DNA of 64,000 bases from Linanthus parryae (Eukaryota; Streptophyta; Magnoliopsida; Ericales; Polemoniaceae). The notes under the pieces were generated by a model that did not search any database, was not told the origin of the DNA, and worked only from the letters and a program-made list of their open reading frames with translations. The position numbers and the translations under genes were made by a program. The stretch covers positions 16,341,363 to 16,405,362 of the forward strand of contig JALGPY010000010.1 in NCBI GenBank assembly GCA_023055425.1, in the 5' to 3' direction. Positions 23,346 through 34,698 of this stretch are shown in pieces (the stretch's first letter is position 1; each line of letters starts with the position of its first letter).

Positions 23346-25751
23346 TTAGAAAGGTGGTTTGGCAGGTCGTTCCGCGTCCAACTTCTGGCGCTGGATGCTC
23401 ATAACTACCTCGTGCGCGTGTACACTCGAAGCTTTGCCCTTAATTTCAAGCGGATACTCCTGTGTCAGCTCTGGAATTCCGCGCCTAACTTGCACGGGAA
23501 ATGGTAATCCTGGCTTCACCTCACGAGTGTACTGAGGAGTCAGTTTGAAAAACCGAAAAGTCTCCACAGTATCGTTAACCCTCATGATCAACTCCCCATT
23601 CTCTACATCAATTAACGTCCGGCCGGTAGCCAGACAGGGCCTACCAAGAATGATCGGAACGTCACCAACTGGCATGTCCAATATCACGAAATCGACTGGC
23701 ATGATCAAACTACCAACCCTCACAAGTAAGTCTTCTACAACCCCAATGACCTTCTTGGATGAATTATCCGCGAACTGAATATTGATCCAAGTTTAACGAG
23801 GCTCCCCACACCTAGCTTTTTGAATAATGAAAGCGGCATCAAGTTGACACTCGCTCCCAGATCACACAGACCCGTGCCTGTATATGCCCCGCCAAGTTTA
23901 GCTTCAATCACAAAACTACCTGGATCTTTCTTCTTCTTAGGTAGTCCATGCAAGATACATGAACTCACCTGCTCATTCAACTTCACTGTCTGAAAGTCAT
24001 CCATAGCTTTTCTCCCAAGGATTGCATCCTTGATAAACCGCGCATACTTAGGCATTTTCTGCAGCGCATCAATAAATGGAATATTGATGTGCAGTTAGGA
24101 GAAAATACTAAGAAATCGCCTGTACTCCTCAGAGTCATCCTTCTTCATCTTGGTTCTCAATGGAAAAGGTACATCTTTAGAAGAAGGGGATGGTGGTAAT
24201 ACCTCATTGGACTTTTCCTCATCATGTGGAGTCATGCCCTTTGATTGGGGGACCATGACAGGTGTCTTCTCATAATCGAAGACCTCATGCTCCTTAGCCT
24301 TTGAAGCTTCAGCTCTGGCGTGGCTCGGGTATGGTGGACCAGTCAACGAAATCCCGCTGCGAGTGGTGATGGCATTTACCTGGCGCACATTCTCTGTGTC
24401 AGACGGTAGAGAGCCAGGTTTTCTAGAAGATAATTGCGTTGCAATTTTCCCAACTTGAACCTCTAGTGAACGAAGAGAAGTCTTCGTAGCCTGCAAATCA
24501 GAAGACACAAAATTGATTTTCGTTGTCATATTGTTTATGTTGTTGGCCATATCGTTCATGTTGTTACTCAGCTGTGCTAACTCCTTAGTAAGTACAGGAA
24601 TCTTTGGGTTTGGCGCTGCAGCAGCTGGTGGTGGACCTTGTGAAATTGGTGCTTGTGGCATGTGCTGAAACCGCGGCGCGTATATATCTCCAGACTGATC
24701 CCCATTCCTGAAACCTGGATGATCTCTGTGCCGGGACTGTAGTTCCCTTGGTTCCAATTCTGCCGCTGTCCTTGTGCCCCCACAAAGTTCACATCTTCAA
24801 TTGCAATCTGGGCAAAGTCTAAATCAAATTCCTACTCCTATACCCTTGCAATTGGCTTCTTGTCCCTATAAACATACTTGGATAATTCAGACACCATCTT
24901 GCTGATCCCAGTCTTCCATTCATCATCCTTAGGTTCAGGCAATGCTGATAATCTTCTGGAATCATAGAGTTGTGAGTCCTGCTTAGCAAGCTGCTTCATG
25001 AGCGCATAAGCTCCTTCTTTGTCAACAGAGTAAAGAAAATTGCCTCCAGCTTCTCAGTTAACTAGCTCCTGATTGTGACGTTCTAGACCATGGTAGAAGA
25101 CCTGCAAAATTTTGTAATCACCAAAATCATGATTTGAGCACTTCATGATCAAATGCATAAAACGGTCCCATGAATCCACCACGTTTCATCGGCCTGTTGT
25201 CGAAAGCCTAGAATATCACCCTCTAGCTCAATCACCTGTTGAAATGGATAAAACTTGGCCATGAACTCATCCACACACTGAGCCCATGTAAAGATCGAAT
25301 CAGGAGCTCTTGACTGAAGCCACTTCTCAGCTGCACCCTTCAGACAGTAAGGGAAAAGGATGAGCTTCAACGCCTCTGGTGTCACATCCTTGTACTTGGT
25401 AGTCTTTATGTACACGTTGAACCTCCCAATAAATTCATTGGGGTCTTCATCCCTGTTCCCATAGAATTGGAATTGATTGGTTACCGTCTGAATTGTCGCA
25501 GGCTTAAGATCAAAGTGCTCGGCATGTATCTCTGGCACTACAATTTCCAGATTGTGTCCATAGGTGGACGACTGAAACTTCTCCACAATAGCCTTCTCAG
25601 ACTTGTTGTACGGTGTCCATAGGTGGACGATTGAGTTGCGCGCTGGTTAATTGTTTGCCCATGGTGCTCTGTTTCCGTCTTCTCCTTTGGTCTCTGAACA
25701 ACTGCTCAGGGTCTTCTAGTGGGGCACAAGCTCTCTTGGGATCCTATGCAT
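23346..25751 (-). pseudogene. Gypsy element 1 gag and protease-like polyprotein
   Basis: The start is taken as the ATG at 25751-25749 (MHRIPRELVP), matching the start of the related ORF at 48831. The capsid domain (about 25530-25190) has NQFQFYGNRDEDPNEFIGRF, LFPYCLKGAAEKWLQS and DEFMAKFYP, typical retrotrans_gag. Next come a coiled-coil/ITTRSG linker (about 24600-24330, SLEVQVGKIATQLSSRKPG, VNAITTRSG) and an aspartic-protease-like fold with LCDLGASVNLMPLS and VGDVPIILGRPCLATGRTLI. The catalytic position reads DLGAS rather than DTGAS, as is common in Athila-type proteins. Reading ends at 23346. Frame changes occur near 25150, 24760 and 23740, and an in-frame stop at 24097. No reverse transcriptase follows. 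Confidence 0.85.
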
Positions 25752-25867
25752 GCGAGTACCTAAAATAGCAGAAAATCAGAAAATAAATAAGAAATCAAAA
25801 TAGCAAATATAACAGAAAAATAAAAACAAACTACACTAATTATTAACTAAAAACTTGTTGACCGTTG

Positions 25868-25885
25868 TCCCCGGAAACGGTGCCA
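25868..25885 (-). other. Gypsy element 1 primer-binding site
   Basis: The minus strand reads TGGCACCGTTTCCGGGGA just inside the 5' LTR. The second element has TGGCGCCGTTGCCGGGGA at the same place, the form complementary to tRNA-Asp. Two substitutions distinguish this copy. Confidence 0.8.
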
Positions 25886-25892
25886 AAAAACT

Positions 25893-27650
25893 TGATGCGG
25901 ATTACTAGCGCGTATTACGCAAGAGTACGATCAAGTAGTAGATTTTGAGTATTTTTGGTACCCGGGTTGTCGATCCAACAGAGACAAGCTCGCTACAAGT
26001 TTATAATTAACAATTTAATGTAGTTCACTAGGTAACCGGAGTAAAAAGTGTGTGTTTTGTGGTGTTGCCACCCCCAAACAAGTGGATGTAGTAAACAAAG
26101 AAATAATCGTAAATTGAAATTAAGAAGAGTTCTTAATACGTAAATGGAGAGAACTAGGCAATCTCGTTGATCACCTAGGGTTGTACACAATGTCCGGATT
26201 ATCTGAACAACACGTTAACTAAATTCTAACTAAGCCGGGTAACAGCGCTGACTATCTCCTATCGGTCTCAAGTCATTCTACTTCATGGTAGACTACAATC
26301 TCCTATCGGTCTCTTTTGTCTACCGGTCCGTTCTAGTAGGTCATCTACTGGTACGATAACGGGTCCTGTCGGTCCACCGTTGCACAAAACAGTTGAACAA
26401 TCCTACCGAATCTATCCACGCTAGCTAATCTATTCACTTCTCCTCTCAGTCTCAGTGATATGGGATTGATGTTCAAGTCTCATCCTACTTAGTTAGAATC
26501 ACTGTCGTGCATTTGCTAACTAAGCAGTGTTTCCGGGTAATTACTCCAATAACACTGAGAATTAAGCACAATACAAGAACAGTTGAATTAAAATATTGCT
26601 AAATTTAAGCATGAATCAACTATTGAACAAACCCTAGTTCTTGAATCCTAGTTTATCTCCTTATCGTGTCACTCGAGTAGGATTACTAAAATAAACAAGA
26701 AACTTGAATTGATTCAAAAGAAGAAATCAATAAATCATGAAGCAAAGATCAAATCCGGAAAATATTCATCATTTACATGAACCCTAGGCTCTCAAATTGA
26801 GATGCCTAGCAAAAGTTGCTTAGCTACTCATAACTAAGTATGAAATAACAAAGAGTTTCTCCAATAAATTTGATTAAGAGAGGAAAGAAGAAATCAAACA
26901 CAAAGAAGCTTCAATGTTGAAGCTTTGTCTTCCTCTTCGTCTCCTCCTTCCTCCTTCTCCTCCCGTTCGTTAGGTTGTAGATAGATCAATAAAATCTATT
27001 TTTGGGTCTATTTCAATTAGGTTTAGGAATTAATTAACCCCAAAACGACGTAGTTTTGAACCCAAGCCCTCCTGCTCTCTTTTTTTTCTTCCGTGCGTTG
27101 GTTCTCCCTTCTGATCGCACGACCAAAAAATCCTGGTCGTGTGATCAGCTTCTGATCGCACGACCAGAAGCTCTGGTCGCGATGTGTAGTGAGTTTGAAT
27201 ATTTTCTGATCGCACGACCATGATTTTCTGGTCGTGCGATCACCTGGAGTCTTTTTTCTATTTTCTTTTTTTTCTTCAATAGGGTGCTAAAGTGTCATTA
27301 CCCAAACTTCGTAAATGACACCTGCCTCCCCTCTTCATGTCTCTACTCCATTTTCTTCACGATTTCTTCTCCACTTAGCTCCCGATTAATCTCCCAAGCT
27401 TGTTTCTCCTTCCGCTTCATCTCCCAAACTCAGTTCCCTACCAAAACAACACGAAATACAACCCGTGCGATCAAACGTGACAAAAATACATAAAATAATG
27501 CGAGAAATGGCTGGATTAATAATATAATGCATAGAGCTAAGATTCTACGTTTTTCTTCTAATCATAGTGTAAAACTAAGATTATGAACTCGGAAAGCACG
27601 CAAAACGATATAAAATGTGCAAGAAATATAACTCTAACATAGAGTTATCC
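25893..27650 (-). repeat. Gypsy element 1, 5' LTR
   Basis: This intact 1758-bp LTR starts TGATGCGG on the plus strand and ends TTATCC, one base different from the TTATCA of its partner. Three hairpins based on TGATCGCACGACCA lie at about 27111-27242. It is flanked on the right by the CCGCA target duplication. Confidence 0.9.
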
Positions 27651-27783
27651 CCGCATCGAAACAATAAATTTGATTTTGCCTTAAGATTGTTTCCAGATCA
27701 CATAAGTTGGAATTTTGGATATTTCACCTAATCAGTAAGCGTACATGTATTCATAACTATAAATGTCGTATTGTACGTTCTGA

Positions 27784-28290
27784 ATGTATGATGTGCGTAC
27801 CACTGCAGCCACAATGTTACACAATGATAAACACGCATATGATGTTAGTGATGGCATGAACAAGGGCCAGGAATATGTCGCTTCATCGTTGCACTCGAGC
27901 GAAGAACTATCTTCCAACCAAGATGTAATTGGGAAGCAATGTTCAGGGAATAACAAATCTGGGATTCCTTTTTTCGCTCAAACTCATATTCACGAACCAA
28001 GGTCGAGCCTAATGCCACAATTTTCTGTGACCACGTCTGCGGAAGTAGTCACTTGTTGTCACCTACTTCCAAGTGGGAAAACATACGCACAACTAAGAAA
28101 TGAAGCTACAAGAGAAATGAAGCGAATCCAAGATGAACTTGCCATTCTGTATAACCTTGCTAATGTTAGGAGGCGAGAATTGAATCCGGAAATATATTTT
28201 ATCATCCAACTTGAACAACTGGATGACATGTTTGACAAAGAACACTACGACTGCTCAGTAAACATCCATGCAAAAACGGTACAAAGATGA
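27784..28290 (+). CDS. Unknown 168-aa ORF, possible host gene exon
   Basis: An uninterrupted ORF with ATG at 27784. No family is recognised. The N-terminal half is serine/asparagine-rich without motifs. The C-terminal half (about residues 95-160: YAQLRNEATREMKRIQDEL, then LNPEIYFIIQLEQLDDMFD) looks helical and amphipathic. It lies in the flank of the Gypsy nest, outside any element recognised here. Without the Helitron and the Gypsy nest it would be about 330 bp from the coiled-coil fragment at 4147-4416. It may be the last exon of a decayed host gene. The length of the open frame in AT-rich DNA gives it some weight, no more. Confidence 0.4.
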   Translation: MYDVRTTAATMLHNDKHAYDVSDGMNKGQEYVASSLHSSEELSSNQDVIGKQCSGNNKSGIPFFAQTHIHEPRSSLMPQFSVTTSAEVVTCCHLLPSGKTYAQLRNEATREMKRIQDELAILYNLANVRRRELNPEIYFIIQLEQLDDMFDKEHYDCSVNIHAKTVQR

Positions 28291-28340
28291 TGATCCATAG
28301 TCGTTTCCGCCTTCGACGACCATCAAACTGTGGGAAACTT

Positions 28341-28400
28341 TATATATGTATGTATATATATATGTGTGTGTGTATATATGTGTGTGTGTGTGCGTGTATT
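28341..28400. repeat. TA/TG microsatellite
   Basis: Alternating ATAT and GTGT dinucleotides run through about 60 bases just after the 168-aa ORF. Short ORFs across it on either strand are artefacts of the repeat. Confidence 0.85.
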
Positions 28401-30769
28401 TTTCTGCATAATCACCTGTACTCGCTATGCTCTCACTCTTGGTTGTTTTGCTTTTCAATTGATTTTCGTACCCTTTTAAATGATTCAGTATAAGCAACAT
28501 CAGGGAAGCCTCTGTTGTGGGACTGACTGATTCAGTGTAAGCAACATCGGGGAGTTGAAAATGTAAAGCACCTTTAGAAGACCAATATTAAACTTGCAAG
28601 TAAAAGTTTTGCAATATTGACCTAAAAAAAGGTGTTGCAACATAATTATCGAATCTAATAAATCAAAAGAATATAAATTTGAAGTCGTTGATGCGTCGCA
28701 TAATATACGATCATGAGCATATCCGGCCCGCGGTCGCAAGCTAAGCTGGGCCGCGGTCGCAAGCTTTTGCTTTGTTAGACTAGACTAAATCCCTAGTCAT
28801 GTTCTTTAAGTGCGTTTCCATGCGCTAAATCCCCACTTATGTTTTGTGAGTGGGCTTAATGTAATGCTTGGCTATGCATCCATGACAATATATAGTATAT
28901 TCATGTTGATAATTTCTGGTCCAACATTATAGCATATGTAACCATGGATTCACTATCCAATAAACCTTAATCATCTCGCTAAAGAGAGTGGAAGCCAACT
29001 ATTCAAATTCAAATATTACAGTATACTGCTTAAACGTAGCAGGAAACACACTCAAGAGCAAAGCCGACCCGCGCTCGTAAGCAAAGCCGACCTGCGAGGC
29101 AGAAATAGTATATGTTAATGTGAAGTCCGTTAAATTCTTATTTCTATCGAGATTTTTTGTAGTGGGTAATGAAATCATATTAAACTAAATTTGATCAAAA
29201 CATCAATTTCACATTAGACTGAACTAAATTCAGGTAGAAGCCAAATGGGTAATGAAATCAGGTCGTAATCCACCTAGAAAACCATACGATTTTAAGGAAC
29301 AAATTACAAAGTCAGTCCGCTTTTAGCCCGTGTTCACAAACACCAGTGCAAGAAAATAAAAAAAATTGTACTGTGGTTCTAACCCTAGAATTAGAGACGC
29401 TGAAAAGAATTAATCCCTAAATTTCAATTTTGGTGGAAAATGCATGAAAAATTAGGCTCCAACGGTACATGCATCTTGGGAGGCAAAATGCAGACATGCG
29501 AAACCCTCGCCGAACTTGGCGAGGATAACTGATTATGCAAAATATTTGAGCAAGTTTCCTATTTTTCTCAACCAATTTTCCTACATTTTCTACATGATGA
29601 TAATGGTTTTCCTACAATTTAGATTTCTCTCTCATCCACAATTCATGATTTGTACGTGTTGTGAGTGAAGATTAAATAAAAAATATTTTGCATAACTTTT
29701 ACAAATCACTTTTAGACTAGGGCACTTGTTGTAAAACAAAACAATAATTTTATGTATAATTTGCATTACAGTTACATGTTATTATTGGAGTTGCTCTTAA
29801 CTACATGCACTGTGCAAACTACTGGAATCACGCTCCAACTTAAGTAGCGGCATTTACTTGGGTCCGAAATCCGGTAATGAGGTGGCATTAGGCAGAAGGA
29901 ATGCTGTCATTCTTCTTAAATTAGCCCTTTAAATAAAGGTAAAATAGTAATTTTACACTAAAAAGTTTCAATAAAAGAAGTACCAACTTAAAATTGTTTA
30001 ACTAAAGTTATTCAAAACATTGTCAATAACTTTTCTCATATTATTGATGACACTTTTTTTTGGTACACATTATAACATTCTTTATTATTCATCATAAAAA
30101 AAATGACAATATTATTCAAATGATTAAGAATAATTTTTAGAGAATTTAACTTAAGATTAAATTAAAAATTATTTAGTATTTGAATGAGATAGTATATAAA
30201 TTAAATTTATTTGAATGAATCATGAAGACAATAAAATAGTTTATGTTTATGTGAGTTGGAGGACTGAAAACAAAACTAATAGAAAATGAACGTTGGGGGA
30301 GGTGCAATTGACCATTGGGAACACTTGCATATAAGAATATTCCTTCTGTAAACATTTCACACAAACTTTAGAGTCAAAACAGATCTGAAACCAAAGCCAC
30401 ATTCCACAATTTATTAGCATTATAGGATTTGTTACTTGCCTACCTCCAATTGTTATGATGAGCACTAAATAATAACCAACTTCAATAAGAGCAGACAGAC
30501 TAATTTCCACGTACTTCAGGAGATTGTTACTACTTCGGCACAAAATAAAATAATATTTATTTATAAGGCAGTCAAAGTAATTTTTGTTTTGAGGAATCGA
30601 GTATTTAGTTCCCAAACAATAATAGGTGGTGTGTTACTCATTCATCGGTGATACACTATGAGAGATACACATTGAGTAGATTAGTTTAAGAGGTAGTTTT
30701 TATTTATTGATTATCAATAAAGCAAAAATACTTAACAAAATCTGCTACAATACATTTCTACACCTTAAT

Positions 30770-30774
<5 letters not shown>
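28401..30774. other. Intergenic stretch without recognisable genes
   Basis: No coding sequence or terminal repeats could be supported. Small local repeats are visible: TAAGCAACATC with flanks at about 28484-28505 and 28530-28553, CGCGGTCGCAAGCT twice at about 28727-28764, and GCAAAGCCGACC twice near 29059-29093. From about 29930 to 30240 the sequence is strongly AT-rich. Confidence 0.4.
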
Positions 30775-30811
<37 letters not shown>

Positions 30812-30967
30812 AGAACTCTATTTTCATTCAAAGAAACTAGCATGTGGAAGGCATTGGGAATACACCTTTTTTCTAAAAATTTAATTAGCCACTTGGGCTT
30901 GTTGTCAATCCAGGTGCGTTCTTGTCCTATGGAGGACGCGAGTCTTGCCAGATTGTGAGACACTGGC
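30775..30967 (-). mobile_element. Severely 5'-truncated LINE tail
   Basis: On the minus strand the sequence encodes the last part of a LINE RNase H domain (SHNLARLASSIGQER, TWIDNKPKWL) and ends in a run of 36 A (36 T at 30775-30810). Only about 150 bp of element is left. It abuts the A-tail of the larger LINE to its right, as if it had inserted into that tail. Confidence 0.7.
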
Positions 30968-31079
30968 TTTTTTTTTTGTATATATATATAAATGGGACGA
31001 AATTTATTCAAAAACTGGTGAGATCCGTCCCAAACCAGGATCATTACAGAAAAGAGAAACATACTCATCAAGATTCCTC

Positions 31080-34000
31080 ACCCATCTATTTTTCTTAACC
31101 CACTGAACAACATTATGGGCTCTAACATTCAAAGATCTAGTTATAAAAGCCACACTACTTTGACATTCCTTGAGAGCAGCACTACAAGCAAGACTTATGT
31201 TTCTCCACTACCAGTCACCTCCTTCCAACTTGTTGATGGCCTTTACTACCACTTGGGAGTCAGATTCAATGCTAACTCTCCTCCAGCCCTCTTTGTGGAT
31301 TCTTTGAGTAGCCAATTCAACAGCTAATAGTTCACATTCAGCAATATCACCAACCTCAGTCGTACCGGCCCCATCACCAATCACTCCCCTTTACCAATTT
31401 GAGATAGTATAGGCTGTAATCATTTCCATGTTGGATAAACCCCCATCACAGTTAATTTTTAGCATGCCTTGTATAGGAGGTTGCCAGTTGCTTGTCTCCA
31501 CTTCTGAGTTGAGGAGCATCACTTTGGAATTCTTCTCTGTTCCCATTACACATTTTTTTTGTTCTTTCCATCTTCTGTCTATCTCATTGCACATTCTCTC
31601 CCAGTCAGGTTGTTTATCATCAAACTTGGCTGCATTCCTAACCATCCACAATTTCTCCATCACAATAGCACAAATTATCTTCAAATCTGATTTGTTTTCA
31701 GAGACATCCACCAATTCAGAGTCTGGACTGAACATGTAAGTAACCTATTCCAGAATATGTGGGAATGGGAGTGTATCTGTGTATATAGCACAGTACTTAA
31801 ACCAAGCTTTTTGAGCAAATTGACACTCAAAAAACACATGAAACACAGATTCCTTTCTAAGGCCACATAAGAAGCACATCTCTCCCCCTCCTCCTTCTCT
31901 TCACCATTCAATTTTAATGGGAAAGCACCTCTAGCTATCCTCCAAATCATAAATTTGAGTCTATTGTGCATTTTATCTTTCCAAATCCAATTCCAATCAA
32001 AAGAACTGGTATGCTGGGTTTGAACATTCAGGAGTGTTTTGTAGGCCTCCTTTGTTGTAACCTCTCCTTTTTTAGCACCTCTCAATATCCATTTATCCCT
32101 GACTGGTCTTAGAGGGATTCTGATCTTGAGGATGGCCTCTTTTTCCTCCTGAGTGAACCACCTATTCAACTCTTCCATCTTCCACCCATTACAGTTCCAA
32201 TCAATGAGGTCTGCTACCTTTTTTGGGGCTCTCCATACATCTGGAGGGATAGGCTTGCATAATTCAAGGTTTGGAACCCAAGGATCCATCCAAATGCTGG
32301 TATCATTACAATCTCCTATAATCTTTAGCACATTTTCTTCAAAAACCTTTCTAGCTTTAACCATAATGGAATCTGAATTTTTACTTTCAACCCTAAAATA
32401 TAGAATATGGAAATATTTCTTGGATAGTTTTTGAATCCACAAACTATCTTCTTGAATCTACAGCTTCCAAGCGAGCTTTGCCAACAAGGCCTTGTTGTGT
32501 AAACCAAATTTCCTAATCCTATGCCTCCAAAACTCTTAGGGGTACACATCTCCTCCCAACTTTTCAAGTGTTTCCTTTACTTCTCTTTAGTGCTTCCCCA
32601 ACAAAACCTAGCACAAACTGTATCAATTTTTTCTTGCAGGTTATTTGGGAGTAAGAACACAGACATAGCATAGAAGAATTGGGAGCTTAAAACACTTGTG
32701 ATCATAGTCTGTCTCCAAGCATAGGAAAGAGCTTTGGACTTCCAACCAGCAACCTTTTTATCCATTTTTTCAACAGAGGAATTAAAATATTTACTTTTGG
32801 ATCTTGAAAAAAACATAGGTGAGAGAGGGTCTCCTTGCCTTATTCCACAAGAGGGTTGATATTGCCAGCTCGACTTCCATTCACCAACACTGCAAATGAG
32901 GCAGAGCTAATGCAGGTCTTAACCAGAAGAATGAAATGCTCAGACAACCCAATCCATTTGAGCACTTTGAGAATGAACCCCCACTCAAGCTTATTATATG
33001 CCTTTTCCATATCAATTTTTATTGCATTCAACCCCTTTTTCCCCTCTTCTTACCAATTGTGTGAAGACTATCATGCATAAGAATAACATTTTCCTGATTA
33101 TTTCTCCCCTTCACAAAAGCAGCATGTTTAGGGTTAATAATGTTGAGAAGTAAAGGGGAAAATCTGACAGTCGTAATCTTTGCAATGACTTTGTAAACAG
33201 TATTACACAAGTTTATGGGCCTAAGTTGACTGACCTTAGAGGCTCCTTGACACTTGGGAATGAGAGCAATATAGGTGGAGTTAATGTCCTTGTCTATCTG
33301 CCCACATCTAAAGAAATCCTGTACCACCTTGAATAAATCTTCACCTACTTCTTTCCATAATTTTTTAAAAAACCAACTGGTAACCCATCTGGTCCAGGGG
33401 TTTTGAAACTACTCATCCTAAATAGGGTTTCATAAATCTCATCCACATAAGGGATCTGGCACATCAAGTCAGCTTCTTCATGAGGGATCTTTGACGGGTA
33501 AAGCTCTTCTAACCAATCATAGCAAGAAGGGTTTTGAGAAGTGAAGAGCCATGTGAAGTAGCTTGTAAATTCTTTACCAATCTCAGAAAAAGAAGTGGCA
33601 AAGGATCCATCCTCCTTGCAGATTCTATGAATAGTATTTATCTGACCCCTTATCACAGCTGAGTGTGAAAGAAACTTGTATTTGCATCCCCCTCTCTCAA
33701 CCACTGAATTCTAGATTTTTGCTTCCACATTGTCTCTTGTCTTTTCAACAACTCTTGCATTTTATTCTTGAGGTTCTCTTCCTCCCTGAAATTTTCCACA
33801 CCCCCTTTTTGAACCTATAATAATCTGTGTTGCTTCTTCTTTAATTCAGTATCAATGTGGCCAACAAACTACCCTATTCCAGGCTTTAAGTTCTCTACTA
33901 ACATCTCTGATATTAAGTTTCCAATCTAGATAAGCATTGATTTGTCTGTTAGGCCTCCAATTTGATTCAGTGACCCCTCTGCATGATTTATCTCTCAGCC

Positions 34001-34698
34001 ACGTTGCTTCAAACCTTTGGTAGCAGTCTTTTGATAGGGTAGAGGTCAAGAATAATTGGGATATGATATAAAACACAAGCAGTATGGTTGATTGTGATAG
34101 CTTTAGGGAACATTATTCTCCCTTCTGAAGTCACAAATGCATCTATTCAGCCTCTCTTTTATTACCTTTCCCTTGTGTAGACCATGTAAACTTTGCACCA
34201 CTGAATCCAGTATCCATGAGACCAATATCTTGCATAAATATTTGCAAACCTTTCTTGCTACTACTCCCCACACGTCTTCCTCCCACTTTATCCTCGATAA
34301 ATGACTTCATTGAGATCACCTATAACAGCCATAGGAAGGCAACAAGATTGATAAATACTCGCCACTTGCTTCCACTTTCATAAACACAAACCGAAAGCCA
34401 GGGCCCTCTCTCTGCGGTGATGTGCATTAACACTGCAGTAATGTGCATCTCTGCAAATACCACTTCACACATATCCTTATCCTTCCAAAAAACAAATCCC
34501 ACCACTTTTTCCTTCAGGTTCAATCACAGTACTATAAGAAAAGCCGAAAAATTCAAACTTTTTTTGGTATTTTCTAGAGTGTACCTTTGTTTTGGAAAGG
34601 AAGAGCCACTGGAGATCCTCCTGTCTTGTTAAGGACTTTACTTGTCGAATTGTCGAGGTTTTTCCCAAACCTCGACAATTACAAGCACTGCCTCTCAT
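31080..34698 (-). pseudogene. LINE ORF2: endonuclease, reverse transcriptase, RNase H
   Basis: The endonuclease starts MRGSACNCRGLGKTSTIRQ, with LFLSKTKVH and KSGGICFLEG (34698-34480). Reverse transcriptase pieces follow: FKTPGPDGLPVGFLK (near 33400), STYIALIPKC, LRPINLCNTVYKVIAK, KGRNNQENVIL, IKIDMEKAYNKLEWGF and GIRQGDPLSP (near 32848-32819). The next residues are already MFFSRSKSKYF and KKVAGWKSKALSYA, so the segment that should hold the catalytic (F/Y)ADD box is missing. Then come CTPKSFGGIGLGNL, the zinc-finger-like NRLKFMIWRIARGAFPL (about 31980) and RNase H with KINCDGGLS, ECELLAVELATQR and SIESDSQVVVKAINKLEGG (31450-31180). Stops and frameshifts occur throughout. Confidence 0.85.

Larger units (their letters stand above)
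7960..27650 (-). mobile_element. Athila-like Gypsy LTR retrotransposon without pol (element 1), carrying nested insertions
   Basis: The right (5') LTR is 25893-27650. The left (3') LTR is 7960-8318 plus 19150-20546, split by a Copia element. The two LTRs align through most of their length and come to about 1.76 kb each. The primer-binding site is at 25868-25885 on the minus strand, TGGCACCGTTTCCGGGGA, close to the tRNA-Asp type used by Athila/Tat elements. The purine-rich tract borders 20547. Target duplications CCGCA flank it. The internal region (about 5.3 kb) encodes gag and a protease-like domain but no reverse transcriptase, RNase H or integrase. This matches the pol-less TR-GAG type of non-autonomous element, an assignment by structure. 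Confidence 0.88.

Noticed and set aside
28255..28500. Small ORFs on both strands rich in tyrosine, threonine, histidine or cysteine
   Set aside because: They are translations of the TA/TG microsatellite.
30745..31071. 108-aa ORF with a polylysine stretch
   Set aside because: Part is genuine LINE RNase H remnant, but the lysine run is the A-tail and the frame crosses two different LINE ends.
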